NCBI GenBank assembly: GCA_052034005.1
Contig: JBPOJB010000022.1
Location: 1 to 64,000, forward strand
DNA length: 64,000 bases
Source: JAAYDI01 sp052034005
Lineage (GTDB): Bacteria > Planctomycetota > Planctomycetia > Pirellulales > Pirellulaceae
Direction: 5' to 3'
Shown here: positions 10,256-19,589 of the stretch, in pieces
Layout: each line of letters opens with the position of its first letter
Numbering within the stretch: the first letter of the stretch is position 1
The notes under the pieces: model-generated
The model's input: the letters and a program-made list of their open reading frames with translations, nothing else
Database searches by the model: none
Told to the model about the DNA's origin: nothing
Made by a program: the position numbers and the translations under genes

Positions 10256-11163
10256 CAGCGTCTGAGCCCCACAAGCCGGACCAGCACCAGGGCCACGGTG
10301 GCCAGGCCGACCATCAGCATCGCCACGGCCAGCGCGACTTCGATCCGGCCCACGGATTGTTCCAAGTAGATCGTGGTGGACAGCACCTCGGTCCGCATCC
10401 GTACGGCCCCCACGAAGACCATCAGCGACCCGAAGATGCCGAACGCGCGCGTCCAGACGAGAATGCCGCCGATCACGATCCCCCGGCGGGCCAGGGGCAG
10501 CGCCACGCGGAAGAAGGCCGCCGCGCGGCCGCAACCGAGCGTCATGGCCACATGCTCCAGACGCGGGTCGATGCCGTCGAACGCCAGCTTCACCGTGCGG
10601 ATCCCGAACGAAGCCGAGTCCAGAACCTGGCAGAGTATGATCCCCTTCCTCTGGAACATGAAGGTCAAACCCAGACCCTCCAGGAAACGCCCCGGTGCCG
10701 TCTGGAAGAAGACCAACAGAGACAGCCCGATCACCAGCGGCGGCAAGAGGATCGGCAAATCGACGATCGAATCGACCAGGGAGTGCCCCGGGAAACGGTA
10801 ACGGCTCAGCGCGTAACCCATCGGAATGGCGAGACCAAGATCGATCACGACGGTCACCGCACTGGTCCACAACGACAGCCACAACGCGGACGCGATCTCC
10901 GGCGAAACCAGTTTCCGAAGAAGGGATGTCGATGGGCCGGGGCCCGGCCCCCGTACCGAGTCGGCCCCGCCCGACTCCCCGACCTGGGCCTCCTTGGCCG
11001 CCTCCCGCACCGTATAGGCCACGTCGTTGAAGAGCAGCGTCAACCAGCCGATGACGAACAGCGCCACGAAACCGAGCATCGACGCGGCAAACAGGCGACC
11101 GCTCCGACCAGAGATCGGCGCACCTGCACGAGATCGCGATGACACGGTTCGTTCCACGTTCAT
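10255..11163 (-). CDS. modB: Molybdate/tungstate-type ABC transporter, permease
   Basis: A 302-residue inner-membrane permease with a first membrane segment at about 22-45 and a BPD transport domain of five further segments. The coupling loop region (GCGRAAAFFRVALPLARRGI) contacts the ATPase. Its length and layout fit ModB/WtpB. The start is uncertain: ATG 11163 and ATG 11196 both lack a strong ribosome-binding site, and 11163 was taken because it leaves a short basic N-terminus. It lies 64 bases after the binding-protein gene and overlaps modC. Confidence 0.82.
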   Translation of the reverse strand: MNVERTVSSRSRAGAPISGRSGRLFAASMLGFVALFVIGWLTLLFNDVAYTVREAAKEAQVGESGGADSVRGPGPGPSTSLLRKLVSPEIASALWLSLWTSAVTVVIDLGLAIPMGYALSRYRFPGHSLVDSIVDLPILLPPLVIGLSLLVFFQTAPGRFLEGLGLTFMFQRKGIILCQVLDSASFGIRTVKLAFDGIDPRLEHVAMTLGCGRAAAFFRVALPLARRGIVIGGILVWTRAFGIFGSLMVFVGAVRMRTEVLSTTIYLEQSVGRIEVALAVAMLMVGLATVALVLVRLVGLRR

Positions 11164-11227
11164 CAGAGGGGGCCCGCAAACAGGATCCCAGACCATCCCA
11201 CGCCGCTGGACGGCGATCGCGTCGAGT

Positions 11228-12025
11228 CTACTCTGCTGGGTCGAGCGTGTAATGGTGTCTCCGGAAGATCTCCCGCCCCTGCTCGGATGCGAGGAAGTCC
11301 ACGAACTCGTTGGCCAGCGCCGGATTCAAGGAACTCTTCAGGACCGCGATGGACACCGTTGAGACGATGTTTTCGGCAGGCGGGATGGGAACCACGTCCG
11401 CGCTGTCGGACACGCCGGCGGCGACGGCATCCCAGACGATCGCCGCGTCGAGCGCCTTGAGCTTCACGCCGTTGGCCAGGTCGCTGACCGTCAGCGCACG
11501 GTGCACCACGTTGCGGTTGATCTCCTCTGCGGAGATGTGGTTCTTGGCGAAGATCTGCGCGGATTGCCGCCCCACGGCGCACGCTTCCGGCTCGCCCAAG
11601 CCCAGGGCCAGCCCCGGCCGCGCCAGATCGGCCAGCGCGCGGATGTGCGCCGGGTTCCCCTTCTGCACGAGGATCACGGGCACGAAGTAGCAGACCGGCT
11701 GCGTCGATGCGATCAGGCCGGCCTGCTGCGCCTGCTCGACGTAGTACCCGTCGCCGGGCATGTACAGGTCGCCACGCCCGGCGAGCTTCATCTGTCCGAG
11801 CAGGACTTCGCTCCCCGCGTAGGCGACCTCCACGTGGACCCCGCGCAGCTCGCGGAACTTCTCGGCCGCCTCGGCCACCGGCAGGCGGATGCCGGCGCCG
11901 CAGTAGAGCATGAGCGCGGGCCGGCCGTCGCAGCCGGCCAGCGCCGACAGCAGCAGGAGCACCGCCGCCAGTGGCCAGCCAGCGCACGGCGCGCGAGGCG
12001 TGTCCGCCTGCGCGGCCGCCCTCAT
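11228..12025 (-). CDS. modA: Molybdate/tungstate-type ABC transporter, substrate-binding lipoprotein
   Basis: A 265-residue periplasmic binding protein anchored as a lipoprotein: hydrophobic leader, then lipobox LSALAGC (Cys near residue 35). The mature part follows the ModA plan: YCGAGIRLPV at the start of the domain, GRGDLYMPGD, then VILVQKGNP. It captures an oxyanion, by family and neighbourhood molybdate or tungstate. The start ATG 12025 lies 32 bases after the GH5 gene stop and is preceded by GGGGAG at a somewhat long spacing. It may supply metal to the formylmethanofuran dehydrogenase at 27131-31562. Confidence 0.82.
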   Translation of the reverse strand: MRAAAQADTPRAPCAGWPLAAVLLLLSALAGCDGRPALMLYCGAGIRLPVAEAAEKFRELRGVHVEVAYAGSEVLLGQMKLAGRGDLYMPGDGYYVEQAQQAGLIASTQPVCYFVPVILVQKGNPAHIRALADLARPGLALGLGEPEACAVGRQSAQIFAKNHISAEEINRNVVHRALTVSDLANGVKLKALDAAIVWDAVAAGVSDSADVVPIPPAENIVSTVSIAVLKSSLNPALANEFVDFLASEQGREIFRRHHYTLDPAE

Positions 12026-12057
12026 TGCGCTGTCGACTCCCCGGCACGTGCCCACGC

Positions 12058-13647
12058 TCAGAATCCCGGTTTCTGGTTCTTGGCAAACCACGATCGGAGG
12101 AGTTCTTCACGGTCGGTCGGGCTCGGTGCAGGCCGGCGATTCTGCCGGTCCGGACCATGTTCGACACTCCATCCATCCCATTCCCGAAACGCGTGATAGC
12201 TCCAGTCCCAATCGTGCGATTCCAGGATGTCAATCACGTCCTTGAGGTATCGGTAGGCGCTGTCGCCGGGCGCCCAGCGGATCGCGCTGAACTCGCCGAT
12301 GTAAATCTGCACGTTGTACCTCTTCTGGAAGTCGACCGCCGGCTGCAGCGCCTCCGCCAACTGCTCCTTGCCCCAGACGCGCCCGTCGATCTCGCCGGGA
12401 TAGGTCTTGGGTGTCGTGGCGCTATGGACGTTCTGGTGCGTGAAGTTGTGCGGGATGTACATGTGCACGCTATACACGACATTGGGCACGTTGATCGGCT
12501 CGAACGTGCGCAGCCCCTCCGGGCTGCCCCAGTTCGGCGGCTCGACGATGATCGCCCGCTGCGGGTCGATCTCGCGAATCGCGCGGGCCGCCCGCTCGGC
12601 CAGCTCCTGCCAATCCGCCAGGCCGTCGGCCCCGACAGACTCCACAGGTTCATTCGCCAGATCGTATCCCCAGATGACCGGCGAGTCCTTGTACTTGCGC
12701 GCGATCTCCCGCCACAACTCGACGAAACGCTGCTGGCACTCCACGCTGGTGAACAGCGCGGAATCGGACCCCGCGTAGCCGCCGCTCGTCGAGCGGCCGC
12801 CCGGGGGCGAGTGCAGGTCGAGCGCCACCAGCAGCCCGTACTTCCGACAGATCGGCAGGATGCGATCCAGCTTGGCCAACTCCGCGGCGAGCCACCGGTC
12901 ATAGGCCTTCAAGTCGAGCGGATCGGCGATGCGCCCGCGCCGGATGAGCTGCCAGCGGATCAAGTTGGCATTCCACTCCTGGCCCAGCACGCGCAGCCCC
13001 TCCTCGTCGATATCCGGCGATACCATCGCGCCGCGCAACCGCGGGAGCTGGTGGCCTTTGTACATCGGCCCGGTCGTCACGGGCGCCGACGCCCGGCTCA
13101 GAGAGCGATGGACGGTTATTCGGATGTCATCGAACCAGGCCTTTCCCGTGACCAGTTCCAGGCCCAGCACGAGACTGATCTGCTGCGCGTCGCTCGGGAG
13201 CGCCACGCGGAACGCGGCGCGGCGCCAGCCGAAAGACCCCTCTTCAAACTGCTCGGCCGGCCAGTTCTTCTCGCCCTGCGCATCGGTCCACGGCGCCATG
13301 AACTTGACGCCGTTCCAGGGGTCCGGCTTGCCCTTCACATCCGCGGCCTTCACCCGGGCGGAGAAGTCGACGACGTATCCCCGCATCTGCTCGATCGGCA
13401 ACGTGATCTGGACGGTGGCCGAACCGCGCGGCGACCCGCTCGGCCGCTCGACGAACAACGCGTGTCCATCGCCTTCGCGCACGATCTTCCCGGCAGCTGC
13501 GGACCACGGCTGCAACGCATCGGGACGTTCGAAATCCGCCTCGAAGAACACATGGCCGCGCGGCAGCGGCGCGGCAGGCTGGGCCCACGCCGGCGCCGGC
13601 CAGCAGGCGACGATCAGAAGCAGTGTGAATAGGTTGCGCGGATGCAT
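12058..13647 (-). CDS. Secreted glycoside hydrolase family 5 protein with N-terminal beta-sandwich
   Basis: A 529-residue exported enzyme. A signal peptide (about 1-22, ending in AWAQ) is followed by a carbohydrate-binding-like beta domain (about 35-170) and a GH5 (alpha/beta)8 barrel. The proposed acid/base Glu is in GYDLANEP (about residue 330) and the nucleophile Glu in IYIGEFSA (about 451), with the family's RWQL and LHSPPGG motifs before them. It should cut beta-linked glucans or mannans, but specificity cannot be read. ATG 13647 sits just before the signal peptide. The DUF1080 gene lies 31 bases upstream in the same direction. Confidence 0.87.
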   Translation of the reverse strand: MHPRNLFTLLLIVACWPAPAWAQPAAPLPRGHVFFEADFERPDALQPWSAAAGKIVREGDGHALFVERPSGSPRGSATVQITLPIEQMRGYVVDFSARVKAADVKGKPDPWNGVKFMAPWTDAQGEKNWPAEQFEEGSFGWRRAAFRVALPSDAQQISLVLGLELVTGKAWFDDIRITVHRSLSRASAPVTTGPMYKGHQLPRLRGAMVSPDIDEEGLRVLGQEWNANLIRWQLIRRGRIADPLDLKAYDRWLAAELAKLDRILPICRKYGLLVALDLHSPPGGRSTSGGYAGSDSALFTSVECQQRFVELWREIARKYKDSPVIWGYDLANEPVESVGADGLADWQELAERAARAIREIDPQRAIIVEPPNWGSPEGLRTFEPINVPNVVYSVHMYIPHNFTHQNVHSATTPKTYPGEIDGRVWGKEQLAEALQPAVDFQKRYNVQIYIGEFSAIRWAPGDSAYRYLKDVIDILESHDWDWSYHAFREWDGWSVEHGPDRQNRRPAPSPTDREELLRSWFAKNQKPGF

Positions 13648-13678
13648 GGCATATTTCCCAGGCCTGGAGAACGCGTGA

Positions 13679-14407
13679 CTACCTCGCGTCGAGCGGCGTG
13701 ATCCGGATGTTGCGGTACGACACGGGGCCGTGGTCACCCTGGAACATCAGCGGGCCTCGGGGTGCTTCCCGATTGCGCAGGCTGCCTCCCGTGGGCCCCT
13801 TCACCTCGACATCCTGGTGGATCACGACGTCGTTCAATTTGACTTCTTCGATCCGGGCATTGGCGGTCTTCTTCCCATCCGCATCAAAACGGGGCGCGCG
13901 GTAACGGATGGAGTAGCTCTGCCACTGGCCGGGCGCCTTGCAGGCCTGAGTGCTCGGCGCCGCCGCGCTGTAGATGGCGCCCATGTCGCCCTGGGTCAGC
14001 TTGTCGCGGCCGAAGCTGTCGCAGACCTGGATCTCGTATTCGCCCATCACGTAGATCCCCGAGTTCGAACCCTTGGGCACCATCACTTCCAGTTCGATGA
14101 TCGCGTCACCGAACTCCTTCTCGCTGTAAATGTCGCGCCCGCTGCGCCGGCTGTTGATCAACTCGTGGCCCGCCGGATCCACCACCAGCTCGCGCGGATC
14201 GTTCGGGTCGAGTGCGGCGGTGCCCACCTTCCAGAACCCTCCCTCGCCCCCCTTGACCTTCCATCCGGCGAGGTCCTTGCCGTTGAACAACTTGATGACA
14301 CCCTCCTTGTCCTGGTCATCGTCAGCGGCCATCGCTGTGGCCGGTACGGCCACGGCCAGGATCATCAGCAATACGAACCAGGCGTGATCATGTGGCTGCC
14401 TTGTCAT
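13679..14407 (-). CDS. DUF1080 secreted protein (3-keto-disaccharide hydrolase-like)
   Basis: A 242-residue exported protein with a signal peptide (about 1-27, ending in AMA) and one DUF1080 domain, a concanavalin-like beta-sandwich common in Planctomycetes. It has the typical opening LFNGKDLAGWKV (about 40-51) and NSGIYVMGEYEIQV in the core. Some relatives hydrolyse 3-keto-glycosides formed by Gfo/Idh/MocA enzymes, of which this window has two. GAGGGA upstream supports the start. It is probably co-transcribed with the GH5 gene. Confidence 0.87.
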   Translation of the reverse strand: MTRQPHDHAWFVLLMILAVAVPATAMAADDDQDKEGVIKLFNGKDLAGWKVKGGEGGFWKVGTAALDPNDPRELVVDPAGHELINSRRSGRDIYSEKEFGDAIIELEVMVPKGSNSGIYVMGEYEIQVCDSFGRDKLTQGDMGAIYSAAAPSTQACKAPGQWQSYSIRYRAPRFDADGKKTANARIEEVKLNDVVIHQDVEVKGPTGGSLRNREAPRGPLMFQGDHGPVSYRNIRITPLDAR

Positions 14408-14677
14408 CGGTTTCTTCCCTCGTTCATGGGTGAATCTGATTCATGTCTCAACAGGCGGTTGATCGAGCAGCGGACGCCTGCCAGACGCGCTGTTCGCGCT
14501 CGGCCTGACCTCGGCGGATGATTCAGGCGTATCCATCAGGATATACAGATACCACGAGCCACGGCGCGTGGCAATGCTGCCGCTGCTGAATAGCCGGGCG
14601 GCACATTTGCGGAGTAGGCGTGCGAGCAGCGAATTGAGACAATGGTTGGATCAACAACGGGGAGGCCATCGCATCAC

Positions 14678-15799
14678 ATGGACACGATCTGGATTGAGGA
14701 CCGGCAGCTGTCCCGGGCTCTGCAGCGGAATGAGGCGTTCTGGAAGGGCGAACTCGAGGAAGGTCCGTTGCTGTGGGTAACGGCGCCCGCGACACGTCCC
14801 GCGCCGTCTGTTCCCGAACCGGCGACGGAGGATGAGCTGTGGACCAACGTCGACTACGTGATGGCGGCCACCGAGTCGGCCCTGGCCGGCACGCACTATG
14901 CCGGCGACGCGTTGCCCGTCTACTGCCCGTGGCTCGGCCCGGACCAGTTCGCCGGCTGGCTGGGGGCCGACCTCAGGCTGCGGCCCCGCCAGTCCACCTC
15001 CTGGAGCACGCCGCTGGTACGAGACTGGAGCGAGCATGCCGAGCTGCGCATCGATCCGCAGAACCGCTGGTGGCAGCTGTATCTGCAACTGGTCCGCGAG
15101 TCGGTCCACGCGGGCGCCGGCAAATGGATCACCGGCTACCCCGACCTGCACACCGGGATCGATGCGTTGAGCGCCCTGCGCGGCCCCGAGAACCTGGCGC
15201 TCGACCTCGTGAATCATCCCGCAGCCATCCACCAGGCCATGCGGCAACTCACCGATCTGTGGAAGTACGTCGTCGATACCGTCTCGCAGATCGTGCTGCC
15301 CGCCGGCCAGGGCACGTCCAACTGGACCATGGGCTGGAGCCGGCAGCGATTCCTGTGTATCGGCCAGAACGATTTCTCGTGCATGATCAGCCCGGAGATG
15401 TTCGAGTCGTTCTGCCGACATGACAACTACGAGTGCTGCGCCCATGTCGACTACTCGATCTATCACCTGGACGGACCGGGCGCGATTCGGCACGTACCGC
15501 TGCTGCTGCGCCTGGAGCGGCTCAACTGCATCCAGTGGATCCAAGGTGCCGGGAGTCCGTTGCCGTCCCAGTGGATGGAGTTGCTGCAACAGATCCAAGC
15601 GGGCGGCAAGTCCGTCCAGCTGTACTACGGGCCGGGGCACGGCGAGCATGCCGACTTGACACGAGAACTCGATGTCCTGTGCCGCGCGCTCGACCCGAAC
15701 CGGCTGTTCGTCTGGGCGACCGTGCCATCCGCGGAGCTGGCCGAGGCGATTGTGAAGTACGCGCAGCGAGCCGCAGGTAAGGCAGCGCACGGGCCATGA
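14678..15799 (+). CDS. Uroporphyrinogen decarboxylase-like protein
   Basis: A 373-residue cytoplasmic protein of the URO-D superfamily barrel, which includes haem-pathway decarboxylases and corrinoid methyltransferases. The C-terminal half has the group's active-site style block YHLDGPGAIRHV (about 262-273) and LNCIQWIQGAG. It lacks the signature N-terminus of true HemE, so a haem role is doubtful. Planctomycetes have many such paralogues of unknown substrate, usually near carbohydrate genes as here. GGGGAGG lies twelve bases upstream of ATG 14678, a rather long spacing. Confidence 0.72.
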   Translation: MDTIWIEDRQLSRALQRNEAFWKGELEEGPLLWVTAPATRPAPSVPEPATEDELWTNVDYVMAATESALAGTHYAGDALPVYCPWLGPDQFAGWLGADLRLRPRQSTSWSTPLVRDWSEHAELRIDPQNRWWQLYLQLVRESVHAGAGKWITGYPDLHTGIDALSALRGPENLALDLVNHPAAIHQAMRQLTDLWKYVVDTVSQIVLPAGQGTSNWTMGWSRQRFLCIGQNDFSCMISPEMFESFCRHDNYECCAHVDYSIYHLDGPGAIRHVPLLLRLERLNCIQWIQGAGSPLPSQWMELLQQIQAGGKSVQLYYGPGHGEHADLTRELDVLCRALDPNRLFVWATVPSAELAEAIVKYAQRAAGKAAHGP

Positions 15800-15892
15800 C
15801 ACCCGGCGGTCCAACTGCCTCGACAGGCTGCAGCCCGCGAACGCCGCGAACGCCCAGTTGGCTCCCTGGTTGCGGGACTGCTGATTCGACTG

Positions 15893-17035
15893 TCACACCC
15901 GCTCTACGCTCCGGCGCGCATGCGACTCCAACGCGGCCGTGAACAACCGATGGCTCCATGCGACTTCCTCGAGCGTGACACAGCGGGCGAAGCGCGGCAG
16001 CGGCGGGCCGCCCGCCAGTTCATGCAGGAATGCGGCCCACATCTGCAGAAGCGCATCGGAGAACCCGAACTCGAAAATCGCCCCGGAGACGGTCTTGAAG
16101 GCCGTTTCGTAGCCCGTCTGGATATGGCTCCATACCGCCTCGCCACCCGTGTACTCGAGCAACTCCAGCCGCTTGGGATCGCGCGTCGAGAACCGGACGG
16201 AGGTCTTCGTTCCGAGGATCTCGAGGTACCACGAGTTCTTCTCGCCGGGTGCGATCCGATGCGTCCGGATGTGCATGGGAAACGACTCGCCGCCGTCGGC
16301 AGCGACGGCTTCGCACAGCAAGGTCGCATTGTCCCAGGTCCGGCAGGGGACCCGCGCGCCCTGCCCGTCCGGACGTTCCTTCACGATGTCCGAGAGCACG
16401 GCGCGCACGTTGATGGGCCGCCACCCGGCGCGAAACGGCACGCTGCATACATGCATGCCCAGGTCGCCCAGCACGCCGTACTGGCCGTTGAACTCGATCA
16501 TCCGTTTCCAATTGATCGGCTTCTGCGGGTCGATATCGCTCGAGTGCAGGAAGCCGGCACTGACTTCAATGATCCGTCCGACGGCGCCGCGGTCCAAGAA
16601 CTCGCCGATCCGTTGGACCGCCGGAAAGAACAGGAACTGGGAGCAGCACCGCGCGAACACGGCGGGATGCCGGGCGGCGCACTCCACAATGGCCCGATTG
16701 GCTGCCAGATCGATCCCGACCGGCTTCTCGGCCATCAGGTGCTTGCCGGCCTCGATCGCGGCACAACAGATCTCTTGGTGCAGGTGGTGGGGCGCTGCGA
16801 CGTAGACGGCCTCCACGGCCGGGTTGGCCAGCAGTTGCCGGTAATCCTGCGTGTACTGTTCGACGGCGGGAAAGTGCCGGCGGAACCAGTCGAATTTCGC
16901 AGGGCTCCGGTTGGAGACGGCAACGATCTCCGGCCGGGCCTGGGCGTCGAGCAGGTGGCACCAGCGTGCCGCGGCGCTCGCGAACTCCCGGCCCATGAGG
17001 CCGCACCCGATGACGCCGAATCGAATCGTTTTCAT
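15893..17035 (-). CDS. Gfo/Idh/MocA-family oxidoreductase
   Basis: A 380-residue NAD(P)-dependent dehydrogenase with Rossmann motif GVIGCGLMG at the N-terminus, the catalytic lysine motif AEKPVG (about residues 100-105) and the C-terminal substrate domain. Its ATG overlaps the stop of the upstream amidohydrolase (ATGA), and AGGA precedes it. It is the last gene of a tight six-gene run (24140 to 15893) that looks dedicated to one sugar or polyol. It probably oxidises or reduces a sugar-derived intermediate. Confidence 0.88.
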   Translation of the reverse strand: MKTIRFGVIGCGLMGREFASAAARWCHLLDAQARPEIVAVSNRSPAKFDWFRRHFPAVEQYTQDYRQLLANPAVEAVYVAAPHHLHQEICCAAIEAGKHLMAEKPVGIDLAANRAIVECAARHPAVFARCCSQFLFFPAVQRIGEFLDRGAVGRIIEVSAGFLHSSDIDPQKPINWKRMIEFNGQYGVLGDLGMHVCSVPFRAGWRPINVRAVLSDIVKERPDGQGARVPCRTWDNATLLCEAVAADGGESFPMHIRTHRIAPGEKNSWYLEILGTKTSVRFSTRDPKRLELLEYTGGEAVWSHIQTGYETAFKTVSGAIFEFGFSDALLQMWAAFLHELAGGPPLPRFARCVTLEEVAWSHRLFTAALESHARRSVERV

Positions 17036-18126
17036 GCGTTGCTTCCTGAAAGGCGCTGTGCTTTCTTCTGCAGGATGCCGTCGACCAGGCGGGCGGCGTT
17101 GTCGTGGAAGATCGCGTTGATGTCCGACGGCCGCGTGATGCCCAGCTCCTCGCAGGCCTGCCGGATCGCCCGGATGTCCTCGTACATGAACAGCGTATAG
17201 CGCGCCTCGACGTCCGGCGGCTCGCGGTCCGTGTTGAAGTGGAACGGATGGCTGGTCCGATTGACGTAGGTGCGCCCGCGATACTGGCGGCGGCCGCGCA
17301 TGTAGAAGATCGGGTTGTCGGAGCCGTAGAGCAGCCGTTGCGGCCCGAAGCACTCGAGCGCCGTGCGGTGCGCTGCCGGGTTCAGGACGGCGGACGTGTC
17401 GAAGTACAGGCCGGGATCGTCGGCCAGCTGCGGCAGCGCTTCCCGCGCGTGCGGCTCCGTGTAGCAGCGGCCCAAGTGCGCCAGCACCAGGACGATGTGC
17501 GGATAGCGACGCCGGATCTCACGCACCTCGCGGATATTGTCCGCGTGGCCCAGCCGGTCCGCCTTCGGCACGTGCAGCGTCACCCACGCGTGACGGTCGT
17601 CGATCACTTCAAGCAGATGGTGCGGCAGGAAGTCGAAGATGCCCGCCTCCAAGTGCAAATCGCGCGTCTGGTCACTGGGGCTGATGAGCGCGTAGTAGGG
17701 CTTCACCCCAATGACGCTCGGCGCGTCCAGCAGCGCGGCCAGGTCGTCCTGAGTCCATTGCGGCCGGATCACCGCCAGGCTGTGCCAGCCTCGGGGCGGA
17801 CACTCGGCCTGCAGGTAGCGGTTCCCCGCCTCGATGTCGAACGACAAATCAGGCAGGCCCATGGCCACGCACGAAAACTCCCGGCCAGGCAGCACGGTCC
17901 GGGCACAGCGCTCGGCCGTCGGCGCGTCGATCGGTTCGAACACCTCGTTCACCCAATACTGCCGGCGCATCGCCTCCGTCATCGGCGTGTGCCGCAGGCC
18001 GGGGCCCGTCACGTGCGTGTGCGCATCGATGATGCGGCGCGGCAACCACGGCTCCAAGTGCTCCGCCCAGAACGCCCGGTCGACATCCGTGTATGTCCAA
18101 TGGTAGTGGAGTGGTGTATCGCTCAT
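17032..18126 (-). CDS. Amidohydrolase-family (TIM-barrel) hydrolase
   Basis: A 364-residue amidohydrolase-2 type protein. The metal motif DAHTHV is at about residues 34-39, a barrel strand with LVLAHLGR follows, and the distal LLYGSDNP Asp lies near 270. Members hydrolyse lactones or decarboxylate sugar acids, so a lactonase step in a sugar pathway is plausible. It overlaps both neighbours by four bases, indicating strict translational coupling with the upstream kinase and the downstream oxidoreductase. Confidence 0.82.
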   Translation of the reverse strand: MSDTPLHYHWTYTDVDRAFWAEHLEPWLPRRIIDAHTHVTGPGLRHTPMTEAMRRQYWVNEVFEPIDAPTAERCARTVLPGREFSCVAMGLPDLSFDIEAGNRYLQAECPPRGWHSLAVIRPQWTQDDLAALLDAPSVIGVKPYYALISPSDQTRDLHLEAGIFDFLPHHLLEVIDDRHAWVTLHVPKADRLGHADNIREVREIRRRYPHIVLVLAHLGRCYTEPHAREALPQLADDPGLYFDTSAVLNPAAHRTALECFGPQRLLYGSDNPIFYMRGRRQYRGRTYVNRTSHPFHFNTDREPPDVEARYTLFMYEDIRAIRQACEELGITRPSDINAIFHDNAARLVDGILQKKAQRLSGSNA

Positions 18127-19586
18127 GACGGCCTCGCCTCCCGCAACGGCAAGCTGAGCAGGTACTGCTGATACTGTTCGCGATAAAACGGCGCGTCGCT
18201 GCCCGGCTCAACAGGACGTCCCCGCGGCGACATCGTCTCGGAGAGGTCGGCGAGCGACGCCGTCCGGTCCACCAGCCCGCGCGCCAGGATCGCCGCCCCC
18301 AACGCGCTGGCCTCGCCCGTCTCCAGACAGGCCAGCGGCAGGCCGGTCGCATCGGCCAGGATCTGCGTCGCCACTCCGCTCGACGCCGCACCGCCCCCCA
18401 CGACCAGTCGTTGCACCGGCCAGCGGGCGGCGCGCAGGAAGTCCAAGTACCGGCTGAGCTCGAAGGACAGTCCTTCGAGGACCGCGCGCAACAGGTCGGC
18501 CGGACCATGAACCAGTTGCAGGCCGGCCAGACGCCCCTTCGTGCCGGGCGCCAGCCCGGACAGGTCCGTCGCAACCAGGAACGGCCAGAAGCTGAGCCCG
18601 CCGGCGCCGGGCTGCGTCGACGCGAGCAACCGCTCGATGGCGGCCCCATCCCGGTCGCTCAGGCCCAGGAGGTCCAGCGCCCAGGTGAACGACGAGCCGC
18701 CGTTGACCAGCGACAGGATCTGGCCGCAGAGCCCTTCCACGACATGCTGGCACACGAATGCCTCGTCAATCACGGGCGGCGCCAAGCGGTCATGGACTGC
18801 CAGCAGCACCCAGGCGGTGCCGGTCCCCACCATCACGGTGCCGGCGCGCACGGCACCCGTTCCCAGGGCCGATGCGTATTGGTCGTGGATCGCCGCCGAG
18901 ACCGGGATGCCGGCCCGCAGGCCGGTCGCCTGAGCGATGTCGGATCGCAGCTCGCCCGCCACGTCGCGCGGCGCAATCAGGTCGGGCAGCTGGGTCGGAT
19001 CGAGCCCCAGGTGCTGCAACAACTCGAGGTCGTAGTGGCCCAGGTGCGGGTTATACAGCATCGTCAGGCTGCACGACGTGCAGTCCTGCGCCGCCCGGCC
19101 GCAGAGACGACCCACCAGGATGTCGCCGACGAAGCCCACGCGGTTCGGCGCCTGCAACAGCTGCGGGTCGTCCCGGCGCAGACGCAGCACCTGGCCGATA
19201 CTCAGGCCGGCAGAGCCCCGGCCCAGATGGCGCAGGAACCACTCGCGGCCCCACTCGGACACCAGGGCCTGATCGAACGGCCGCCCGCGCGCGTCGAGCC
19301 AGCTGATGACTCGGCCCAGCGGCCGGCCGTGCCCGTCGAGCACCTGCATCGCGCCCCCTTGGCTCGACACGCCAATGGCCGCGATCCGCGACGGCTCGAC
19401 CGCCCGGGCCGACTCCCGCAGGACGGCCAGCGTCGCCTGCCAAATGGCATCGATGTCCTGCTCCACGCCGCCGGTGTCCGTATGCAGCAGCGGGACCGGC
19501 GCGCTGGCGTGCGCAAGTCGTCGGCCCGACTGGTCGGTCACCAGCGCCTTGATATTGGTCGTGCCCAGATCGAGGCCCAGGAACAT
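18123..19586 (-). CDS. FGGY-family carbohydrate kinase (xylulokinase-like)
   Basis: A 487-residue kinase with the N-terminal phosphate motif LDLGTTNIKA (4-13), ISWLDARG (about 93-100), the catalytic-base region AAIHDQYASALGTGA (about 232-246) and the C-terminal adenosine block VVGGGAASS. The length and arrangement are like xylulokinases and related ketose kinases. The start is three bases after the isomerase stop. With that isomerase it suggests the usual aldose-to-ketose-to-ketose-phosphate route. Confidence 0.88.
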   Translation of the reverse strand: MFLGLDLGTTNIKALVTDQSGRRLAHASAPVPLLHTDTGGVEQDIDAIWQATLAVLRESARAVEPSRIAAIGVSSQGGAMQVLDGHGRPLGRVISWLDARGRPFDQALVSEWGREWFLRHLGRGSAGLSIGQVLRLRRDDPQLLQAPNRVGFVGDILVGRLCGRAAQDCTSCSLTMLYNPHLGHYDLELLQHLGLDPTQLPDLIAPRDVAGELRSDIAQATGLRAGIPVSAAIHDQYASALGTGAVRAGTVMVGTGTAWVLLAVHDRLAPPVIDEAFVCQHVVEGLCGQILSLVNGGSSFTWALDLLGLSDRDGAAIERLLASTQPGAGGLSFWPFLVATDLSGLAPGTKGRLAGLQLVHGPADLLRAVLEGLSFELSRYLDFLRAARWPVQRLVVGGGAASSGVATQILADATGLPLACLETGEASALGAAILARGLVDRTASLADLSETMSPRGRPVEPGSDAPFYREQYQQYLLSLPLREARPS

Positions 19587-19589
19587 CGT

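Noticed and set aside
9182..11179. A single 665-residue fusion of permease and ATPase
   Set aside because: The ATPase frame is open upstream by chance, but the permease is read in a different frame and the true ATPase ATG overlaps the permease stop.
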